Assembly (NCBI GenBank): GCA_021828225.1
Contig: JAKASH010000280.1
Location: 1-5,355, forward strand
Direction of reading: 5' to 3'
Length of the DNA stretch: 5,355 nt
From: Acidobacteriota bacterium
GTDB lineage: Bacteria; Acidobacteriota; Terriglobia; UBA7540
Part shown: positions 1 through 5,355 of the stretch, in pieces
Position numbering within the stretch: position 1 is the stretch's first letter
Layout: the number at the start of each line of letters is the position of its first letter
Notes under the pieces: generated by a model
The model's database searches: none
What the model saw: the letters and a program-made list of their open reading frames with translations, nothing else
What the model was told of the DNA's origin: nothing
Translations under genes and position numbers: made by a program

Positions 1-1
1 G

Positions 2-1819
2 GATCTCTGCCCGTGGGACCGGGGAACGTTCGGATCGATGACCACCCGCTTTTTCGGTCCTCCCTTCCGGGCGGCCGCTGCCGAAGCCAAGGCTGTGCTG
101 GTGGAACTGGCAGCCGAAAAACTGGGTGTGCCGAAAGATCGCCTGAAAACCAAAGACGGCACCATCTACGAGGTGGGAGGAAATAAGAAGGTCACTTACG
201 GCGAACTCACAAAGGGGAAGAAGATCGTGCGCCATGTGAAAGGCGCGGCAGTGGAGACAGCCGCCGACTTCACCATTGTGGGCAAACCCGTCCTCAGGCG
301 GGATTCTGTTGCTAAGGTCACCGGCAGGGCCCACTTTTCAGGGGACATCAGGGAGCCCGGCATGCTCTGCGCCCGCATCTTGAGGCCGCCGGCACACGGC
401 GCCAAGCTGGTCAGCGTGGACACCTCCGGCGCGCGGGAAATCGACGGCGTCCAGGTTGTCCATCAAGGAGACCTGGTCGCAGTGCTTCACCCTGAGCCTG
501 AAACAGCGGAGAAGGCACTTGGGAGAATCAAAGCGAAGTTTGACCAGCCAAAGCCCTATGCGAACGCCAAGACGATTTTTGAACATCTGCTGAAGGTCGC
601 GCCCGCAGGAGAAGTCGTGGTCGAAGGCGGAAACCTCGCCGAAGGCCAAAAGGCGGCCGACTACGTGGTGGATGAGACTTATCTGAACAGCTATGTCGCT
701 CACTCCCCCATGGAGCCCCATACGGCGCTTGCGAAGATGGAAGGAACCAAGCTGACCATCTGGGCATCCACACAAACGCCCTTCCCGCTGCAGGACGCGG
801 CGGCTTCTCTGCTAGGCATGTCGCCTGCCGACGTCCGTGTCATCACGCCCTTTGTCGGCGGTGGCTTTGGCGGCAAGAGCGCCATCCGGCAAGCATTGGA
901 AGCGGCGAGGCTGGCGAAGCTGACCGGCAAGCCGGTCCAGGTGGCGTGGACGCGCGCCGAGGAGTTTTTCTATGACACGTTTCGTCCCGCCGCCATCGTC
1001 AAGATCAAAGCTGGCGTTACCAGAGCAGGCTTAATCACGTTCTGGGACTACGGCGTTTACTATGCCGGAGCAAGAGGGTCAGAGCAGTTTTACGACATTC
1101 CGAACCACCGGACGATGTCGTACGGTTCCGGCTGGACTGCGCCTCCGGGCGCCCATCCGTTTGCTACGGGCCCGTGGCGGGCTCCCGGCAACAACACCAA
1201 CACTCATGCGCGCGAATCGCAGATCGATATTCTGGCCAGCAAGGCCGGCGTCGATCCCATCGAGTTCCGGCTGAAGAATCTGAAGAACGAGAGAATGCGG
1301 CGCGTTTTGCAGGCCGCCGCGGAAAAATTCGGCTGGATGCCGGCAAAGTCTCCGAGCGGGCACGGCTACGGAGTGGCCTGCGGGACCGACGTAGGCAGCG
1401 TCGTCGCCCACATCGCGGAAGTTGCCGTGGACAAGAGCACCGGCAACGTCCGGGTCAAGCGAGTGGTCTGTGCCCAGGAGATGGGGCTGTGCGTCAATCC
1501 CGAGGGAGCCCGGATTCAGATGGAAGGCTGCATCACCATGGGCTTGGGATACGCGCTGACCGAGGAACTTCGGTTCACCGGCGGTGACATCCACGATCAC
1601 AACTTCGATACTTACACGATCCCGCGCTTCTCCTGGCTCCCGGAGATCGAGACGGTCATCCTGGATGCTAAAGACAAGCCGGCGCAAGGCGGAGGTGAGC
1701 CGGCGGTCATCTGCATGGGCGCCGTGATTGCCAACGCTGTGTACGATGCGACAGGGGTCCGGATGCTGCAACTACCGATGACGCCCGAACGGATCCAGGA
1801 GGCTTTGTCACGCGCCTGA
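2..1819 (+). CDS. Xanthine dehydrogenase family molybdopterin-binding (large) subunit, IorB-like, 5'-partial
   Basis: This is the catalytic subunit of a molybdenum hydroxylase, the family that hydroxylates N-heteroaromatics, purines or aldehydes using water and passes electrons to a 2Fe-2S partner. The frame is open from base 2, and the 12 residues before the first ATG (38) read like family sequence (DLCPWDRGTFGS), so that ATG is internal and the true start lies off the left edge. 605 residues are visible; relatives are usually about 700-760, so roughly 100 or more N-terminal residues are missing, probably including a Tat signal. Counting from base 2, an a/b-hammerhead domain lies at about 90-185, followed by the molybdopterin-binding domains with MEPH (237-240), QTPFP (258-262), GGGFGGK (286-292), RAPGN (from 393) and GGGEPA near the C-terminus, whose Glu566 is the expected catalytic base. 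The partner iron-sulfur subunit is not in the window. Family assignment is firm; the substrate is unknown. Confidence 0.93.
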   Translation, partial: DLCPWDRGTFGSMTTRFFGPPFRAAAAEAKAVLVELAAEKLGVPKDRLKTKDGTIYEVGGNKKVTYGELTKGKKIVRHVKGAAVETAADFTIVGKPVLRRDSVAKVTGRAHFSGDIREPGMLCARILRPPAHGAKLVSVDTSGAREIDGVQVVHQGDLVAVLHPEPETAEKALGRIKAKFDQPKPYANAKTIFEHLLKVAPAGEVVVEGGNLAEGQKAADYVVDETYLNSYVAHSPMEPHTALAKMEGTKLTIWASTQTPFPLQDAAASLLGMSPADVRVITPFVGGGFGGKSAIRQALEAARLAKLTGKPVQVAWTRAEEFFYDTFRPAAIVKIKAGVTRAGLITFWDYGVYYAGARGSEQFYDIPNHRTMSYGSGWTAPPGAHPFATGPWRAPGNNTNTHARESQIDILASKAGVDPIEFRLKNLKNERMRRVLQAAAEKFGWMPAKSPSGHGYGVACGTDVGSVVAHIAEVAVDKSTGNVRVKRVVCAQEMGLCVNPEGARIQMEGCITMGLGYALTEELRFTGGDIHDHNFDTYTIPRFSWLPEIETVILDAKDKPAQGGGEPAVICMGAVIANAVYDATGVRMLQLPMTPERIQEALSRA

Positions 1820-1944
1820 CCAACCCCAGGCGTTACATGGCTGGCAGAGGAGGGAATTCGTCGATCCGAAAGCTGCAGAGCCAACATCTTCGACGATAGC
1901 ATTGGAGTGGGGTTCCTGGTATTACGATCCGCTTTTTCTGCAAT
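1820..1944. other. Convergent intergenic region without a clear terminator
   Basis: This 125-bp gap separates the stop codon of the molybdenum-enzyme gene (+) from the stop codon of the AGE-family gene (-). Transcription from both sides should end here. A run of five T at 1933-1937 is the only U-tract candidate for the + transcript, but no stable hairpin directly precedes it. No gene, tRNA or open frame of note was seen. Confidence 0.7.
1822..1914. repeat. Nested short inverted repeats in the convergent gap
   Basis: AACCCCA at 1822-1828 is the exact reverse complement of TGGGGTT at 1908-1914. Inside that pair, TCGTCGA at 1858-1864 is the exact reverse complement of TCGACGA at 1890-1896. The arms are only 7 bp and the loops are long (79 and 25 nt), so folding into a useful structure is uncertain and chance is a fair explanation. 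The position between two converging genes is where a bidirectional transcription-ending structure would be expected. Confidence 0.25.
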
Positions 1945-3102
1945 TCACCGATCGAACAATTGCAAGATCAGAATCGCAACACGGGGAAGATGGAAGGGAT
2001 CCTTGACTGGAAGCGCTATGACTTCGGTGGTAGGCTGGCCCTCCCGGGTCAAACGCTGCCGCCACTCTCCGACCCCGGGCATGGGAAAATGCGAGAACGC
2101 CCACGAGTGGACTTTGTCGTACCATTCCGCGCACCACGCCTCGCCGGTCAGGTGATGCGCCAGCAGTAATGCGTAAAGCGCCTCGGTGTGCGGCCACCAA
2201 AGCTTCTTATCCGCATGCGGCAGGAAAGGTTGATTCCCCATGGCGTCGATTCCCAGGAAGATGCCGCCGTACTCTTTATCCCAGCCCGCCTCAAGGTGCC
2301 ACCGGATCACTTCTGCAGCCCGCCGGGCCAGCGCGCGATCACCCCGGCGTTGCGCCCGATGCAGTACAAACCACATGGATTCGATGGCGTGGCCGGGCAT
2401 CACAAACGTTCCGGCATTGGGCGGCAGCTCTTCGTAGGCGTCGGTAAGGAACTCGAGCAGAAGCCTGCGCTCCGGCCGCACAAAGTGGTCCATGACTCGC
2501 GCCGCATAGCCATCGGCCAGTGCTTCAAGGTCGCTCCCTGCGGTTGTCTGCGCCAGCTCGCCCGTGGTTTCCGTCATGATCATCGGGATGCCGTGGTTCT
2601 TCCAGCCCGATGGCAAAGGGTACGGCGCTGTCTCATGAAAGTCCGGCTCTTCGATTCTTCGCCGGACACGCTCAAAGGTTGCGCGCGCAACCGAGAGGAT
2701 ATCCGCATCTCTCACGGCCCGGTAGTATTCACTGAAGCCATAGACCACAAAGCAGTCCGTATAAATGCTCGTGGCCCCTTCGATCACTTTTCCTGACCGG
2801 TCCGTGTGATAGACCCACCGGCCCTGCTCATCCCGCCCGTGCGCCAGGAGGAATCGAATGGAATTCTCAGCAACCTTCAGAAATTCCGGCCGCTTTTCGA
2901 TCCGGTTGTAGAGCGCTGAAAAGGTCCACACAGAGCGCGCCTGGGACCACATGAATTTGTCGCCAGAGACCGGCGAACCGTCCTCGTTCATGCAGGACAA
3001 CACGCCGCCCTCTTCCCAGTCGATTCCATGCTTCAGCCAGAAAGGAGCAACACCGTCCAGCAGAAGGCTGCGATATTGATCGTAGAGTTTCCTGGAGTCC
3101 AT
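1945..3102 (-). CDS. N-acylglucosamine 2-epimerase (AGE) family sugar epimerase/isomerase
   Basis: This is a complete 385-residue protein of the AGE superfamily: cytoplasmic (alpha/alpha)6-barrel enzymes that epimerise at C2 (N-acetylglucosamine/N-acetylmannosamine, or cellobiose) or isomerise aldoses and ketoses (mannose, sulfoquinovose). The length fits the family. Recognisable motifs are QARSVWTFS (residues 54-62, with Arg56), PGHAIES with His238, KKLWWPHTEAL (299-309) and PFHLPR with His371. The two histidines fall where the family's paired acid/base histidines are expected. No signal peptide is seen. The start is ATG at 3102, 15 bp after the stop of the upstream gene; AAGG at 3117-3114 is a weak ribosome site with an 11-nt spacer, so translation may be coupled to the upstream gene. 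It is the last gene of the likely operon with the secreted toroid protein and the RhaT-like symporter. The family is clear; which sugar it acts on is not, because AGE, cellobiose 2-epimerase and mannose isomerase share these motifs. Confidence 0.92.
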   Translation of the reverse strand: MDSRKLYDQYRSLLLDGVAPFWLKHGIDWEEGGVLSCMNEDGSPVSGDKFMWSQARSVWTFSALYNRIEKRPEFLKVAENSIRFLLAHGRDEQGRWVYHTDRSGKVIEGATSIYTDCFVVYGFSEYYRAVRDADILSVARATFERVRRRIEEPDFHETAPYPLPSGWKNHGIPMIMTETTGELAQTTAGSDLEALADGYAARVMDHFVRPERRLLLEFLTDAYEELPPNAGTFVMPGHAIESMWFVLHRAQRRGDRALARRAAEVIRWHLEAGWDKEYGGIFLGIDAMGNQPFLPHADKKLWWPHTEALYALLLAHHLTGEAWCAEWYDKVHSWAFSHFPMPGVGEWRQRLTREGQPTTEVIALPVKDPFHLPRVAILILQLFDR

Positions 3103-3117
3103 ATCGAGCGCTGCCTT

Positions 3118-4317
3118 CTACCAGCGGGAATCTACTCCGGGAGACACAATGCCTGCGAGAGCGCGGGCCGTAAGGCTTGTCGCTGTATTGAACGCATTGG
3201 GTTCGCCCTTGGTTCGGGGGACGGCGCCGTCGTTCAGGAGGCCATATGACTTGCCGTTCTCAGGATTAATGATGAAAGCGTCAAAACGCCGCACTGCTTG
3301 CGCGACCCGCGGGTCCCGATCAACATGCTCGTAATACCAGATCAGGTAGTCAACGATTCCAGGGCTGCGAGTTCTGTCCCAGCTATCTTGATTCTCTTTT
3401 GACCATGTGCCATTGGCGAGTTGTGTCCGCAGCAGGAATTCGATATTCGGCTTGACGGCCTTGCCGATCCACTCTCGCCAGGCCGGGTCGCCGCAATGCA
3501 GGGCGAACGACAGGATGCCTTCGCCGACATACGCCGCGGTCCCATAGGTCTGTTTCTGCCACAGGTTGTAATCGACCTGGGGATTACCACGATTATTCCA
3601 CGCAGCGTTGTCCATAGCCAGAATATGAGGGATGTTGCCGTCACTCCTCATCGTACTTAAGATCCACTTCAATGCGTGATAGGAGACTTCCCGATACTGA
3701 TCCTGTTTCGTGATGTGATACATCCAGGTGAAAACCTCGCCGCCTGTGAGCGCGGAGGAGAGCGTGTACTGGTCGCGGATGGGATCGGTCATCACATCGT
3801 CTTTGACGTGGCGCCAGCCCGTACCAAGCGCGCCGTTCTTGTGGATCATTCCGTCTTTTTCGATTGAATTAACGTAGCGCTGTACGGCGTCGAAATACTC
3901 CTTCTGGCGCCGGTGATCCACGTGATTGTAAAGCGCGATCAAAAGCCCCAGCGCGCTGCCGGTATCGGCCAGATAAACCGTACCGTAACCTGAGGCCCAG
4001 AAGCCGTTTGGCATCTGCTTCTTCAACAGGTAATCACCATAAGCAATAGCGGTGTTGAGATAGCGGCGATTGCCGAAGATCTCGTACCCATCCACCAGAT
4101 CACGCATGTAGTAACCGCCGACATAAATCGTCGGGTAGGTGCTCTTGTTCTTGACGATATAGTCGCAAAGATTTTTCAGAAGCTCGCGTGTCTGAACGCA
4201 ACCTGTCTGGGCACAGAAAGGGTCGAGTTGCTTCGCCGGTGCAGCTGATAGAAGCATGGGAAATGCAAAGATCACAATGACAAACGCACACAAACGCGCG
4301 GCGTATTCTCTAAGCAT
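3118..4317 (-). CDS. Secreted alpha/alpha-toroid (six-hairpin-like) protein, putative glycan-active enzyme
   Basis: This 399-residue protein has a typical Sec signal peptide: a basic n-region (MLREYAARLC), a hydrophobic core at about 11-24 and a likely cleavage site near SAAPA at 24-28. No lipobox is seen, so it is probably periplasmic or secreted. The mature part is helical and repetitive. Two segments match the QW pattern (aromatic, aliphatic, x3, Q-x3-G-x-W) exactly, at 96-107 (YLLKKQMPNGFW) and 294-305 (FLLRTQLANGTW), and a degenerate copy lies at 218-229. Such repeats mark alpha/alpha-toroid folds, shared by terpenoid cyclases, several polysaccharide lyases and uronyl hydrolases. Conserved-looking acidic and aromatic stretches include GTGWRHVKDD (165-174). 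C35 and C40 could form a disulfide after export. The start at 4317 is backed by a strong ribosome site. The signal peptide and its position between a sugar symporter and a sugar epimerase favour action on a carbohydrate, but I do not recognise a specific enzyme family and the activity is inferred. Confidence 0.75.
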   Translation of the reverse strand: MLREYAARLCAFVIVIFAFPMLLSAAPAKQLDPFCAQTGCVQTRELLKNLCDYIVKNKSTYPTIYVGGYYMRDLVDGYEIFGNRRYLNTAIAYGDYLLKKQMPNGFWASGYGTVYLADTGSALGLLIALYNHVDHRRQKEYFDAVQRYVNSIEKDGMIHKNGALGTGWRHVKDDVMTDPIRDQYTLSSALTGGEVFTWMYHITKQDQYREVSYHALKWILSTMRSDGNIPHILAMDNAAWNNRGNPQVDYNLWQKQTYGTAAYVGEGILSFALHCGDPAWREWIGKAVKPNIEFLLRTQLANGTWSKENQDSWDRTRSPGIVDYLIWYYEHVDRDPRVAQAVRRFDAFIINPENGKSYGLLNDGAVPRTKGEPNAFNTATSLTARALAGIVSPGVDSRW

Positions 4318-4325
4318 CGATGTTT

Positions 4326-4331
4326 CTCCTT
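4326..4331 (-). promoter_or_regulatory. Strong Shine-Dalgarno site of the secreted toroid gene
   Basis: AAGGAG on the - strand (4331 to 4326) sits 8 nt before the ATG at 4317. This near-perfect site fixes the start codon and supports the signal peptide that follows directly. It also shows that the gene is translated independently of the upstream symporter gene despite their likely shared transcript. Confidence 0.85.
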
Positions 4332-4387
4332 CGAAAAGAGCTTTAGCCTATTAACACCCCGGGGATGCCCCTGAATATTTCCACCCC

Positions 4388-5355
4388 TCAGCTCAGCGCG
4401 GCCGACCAGCCCAAGACGCCGATGGCAGCCAGCAACACGACTAAGCCGGCGCCCATCCAAATCCTCTCGCGGGGGCCGGAGTTTTTCCATTCGCCGGCTA
4501 TGATGCCGCACGCGTTGGCCGTCAATAGACCCACTACGAGAGTCAGCGGCCAGCCGATCGCCGGCCCCAGCTTGCCCAGCTTGGGGGCCGAGGCGCCGTA
4601 AACGAAGATGTTGCCGCCCCAGAGCAGGCCCATCAGGATGGTCAGTCCATAGAGCAAAGCTGAGTTTGACTGTTTATATTTTGGCCAGCTCTGGTTTTGC
4701 TTGAAAAGGTACGCGCAGAAAACCAGGTTGGCCACTGCGCCGCCCGTCAGCATGAGCAGCCAGACCAGGTTGGACCCTGCAAACGCGCTATTGCCCAGGC
4801 GAACTGCGGAATGGATAATCCCCTGGGCTGAGCTATAGCCGATGTTGAACACTGCCGAAAGGATACCCGAACCTGCGCAGAGCAAAAGGCCGATCCAGAA
4901 AGGTCGCGCTTTGCCCACCATTTCCCGCCGCACGTTTTCGTTCTTCTGGCCCCGCTCTTTCAGCTTCCCCGCGTAACCGCAAAAAACAATGCCGACAAGC
5001 GCGATAGCCGTCCCCGCCATAATCGCTTCGCCCTGTTGCTGAAAGAGCTTGCCGGGAGCCAGCACAAAAATGGGCAGGAGCGAACCGAGCGAAGAACTGA
5101 TCGCCAGAACAAAAGTGTTGCCCAGGGAGATGCCAATGGCGCTCACGCCCTGGCCAAACATGATGGCGCCAAAGCCCCAGGCAAAACCGCACACGGTGGC
5201 CATGACGATGGCATGAGTTGGAGCTTCGTGAAGCGCTTCGCCCAGATGGGAAACCGTTGCGACCCCGATGACGACGGGCATCAGCAGACAGGAAACTAGA
5301 ATGAAGAGCGCCCAGACGTTTTCCCACGACCATCGCCCCAGATACCGCATGGGCA
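4388..5355 (-). CDS. RhaT-family sugar:proton symporter (L-rhamnose permease-like), 5'-partial
   Basis: This is an inner-membrane transporter of the RhaT family, whose Escherichia coli member imports L-rhamnose with a proton. From the in-frame ATG at 5350, 320 residues are visible with about nine hydrophobic segments (near 12-32, 46-66, 72-95, 108-126, 151-172, 193-214, 231-251, 266-286 and 297-317). Recalled E. coli RhaT matches at RWSWENVW (residues 6-13; E. coli KWSWETMW), at AGKLKER (127-133; AGQLKER) and at GEWKNSG (286-292; KEWNNAG). E. coli RhaT has about 344 residues and ten segments, with the first one before WSWE. That segment is missing here, the frame stays open to the window edge with a proline codon before the ATG, and relatives often read PM at this point, so the ATG is probably internal. 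It is the first visible gene of the - strand block, 70 bp ahead of the secreted toroid gene. RhaT homologues outside enterobacteria may carry other sugars, so rhamnose is only one candidate. Confidence 0.9.
   Translation of the reverse strand, partial: PMRYLGRWSWENVWALFILVSCLLMPVVIGVATVSHLGEALHEAPTHAIVMATVCGFAWGFGAIMFGQGVSAIGISLGNTFVLAISSSLGSLLPIFVLAPGKLFQQQGEAIMAGTAIALVGIVFCGYAGKLKERGQKNENVRREMVGKARPFWIGLLLCAGSGILSAVFNIGYSSAQGIIHSAVRLGNSAFAGSNLVWLLMLTGGAVANLVFCAYLFKQNQSWPKYKQSNSALLYGLTILMGLLWGGNIFVYGASAPKLGKLGPAIGWPLTLVVGLLTANACGIIAGEWKNSGPRERIWMGAGLVVLLAAIGVLGWSAALS

Noticed and set aside
38..40. First ATG of the left-hand gene as its true start
   Set aside because: The frame is open to the window edge, the residues before this ATG look like family sequence, and no ribosome site precedes it; the gene is cut by the window.
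338..775. Open frame of 145 codons on the - strand within the left-hand gene
   Set aside because: It is a shadow of the real reading frame, with low-complexity basic composition and no motif.
1079..1771. Long open frame (230 codons) on the - strand inside the molybdenum-enzyme gene
   Set aside because: It lies wholly antisense to a strongly supported gene, has no recognisable domain and is of the kind expected in GC-rich coding DNA.
1931..1940. T-run as an intrinsic terminator for the molybdenum-enzyme gene
   Set aside because: No stable GC-rich hairpin lies immediately before the five T residues.
2188..2796. Open frame of 202 codons on the + strand within the AGE-family gene
   Set aside because: It is antisense to a well-supported enzyme gene, and its translation shows no family features.
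3118..4317. Terpenoid (squalene-hopene) cyclase, suggested by the QW motifs
   Set aside because: The protein is far shorter than those cyclases, has a cleavable signal peptide, lacks a DxDD motif and sits among sugar genes; QW-like repeats also occur in other alpha/alpha toroids.
4345..4378. Possible internal promoter on the - strand (TTCAGG, 16-nt spacer, TAATAG) ahead of the secreted toroid gene
   Set aside because: Each box matches only about three of six consensus positions, which is common by chance; not enough to call a promoter.
5348..5350. ATG at the right edge as the true start of the RhaT-like gene
   Set aside because: It would remove the first membrane segment found in RhaT proteins, and the frame continues upstream to the window edge.

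Overview
The window holds four protein-coding genes and almost no spare DNA. The first gene is on the + strand; the other three form one tandem block on the - strand that converges on it. The first and last genes run off the window ends, so their true starts are not visible. The sequence is GC-rich by inspection and the one clear Shine-Dalgarno site is canonical, so this is a bacterium. The gene mix suggests a soil or sediment heterotroph such as an acidobacterium or a related phylum. That is an inference from gene types; no marker gene is present.

Positions 2-1819 (+) encode the C-terminal part of a large molybdenum-hydroxylase catalytic subunit of the xanthine dehydrogenase / isoquinoline 1-oxidoreductase beta (IorB) type. 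Cofactor-binding motifs and the catalytic glutamate are present. A 125-bp convergent gap follows (1820-1944), with two weak nested inverted repeats but no clear terminator.

Positions 5355-1945 (-), read in transcription order, encode a RhaT-family sugar:proton symporter (start missing), a secreted alpha/alpha-toroid protein of unknown activity with two exact QW-type motifs and one degenerate copy, and an N-acylglucosamine 2-epimerase (AGE) family sugar epimerase. The gaps are 70 bp and 15 bp, which fits one operon. The simplest reading is a small sugar-utilisation module: an exported protein acting on a glycan, a proton-coupled importer for the released sugar, and a cytoplasmic epimerase that feeds it into metabolism. 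The substrate cannot be read from this window.

The molybdenum enzyme is on the opposite strand and shows no obvious link to the sugar module. No RNA genes, mobile elements, CRISPR arrays or origins were seen.
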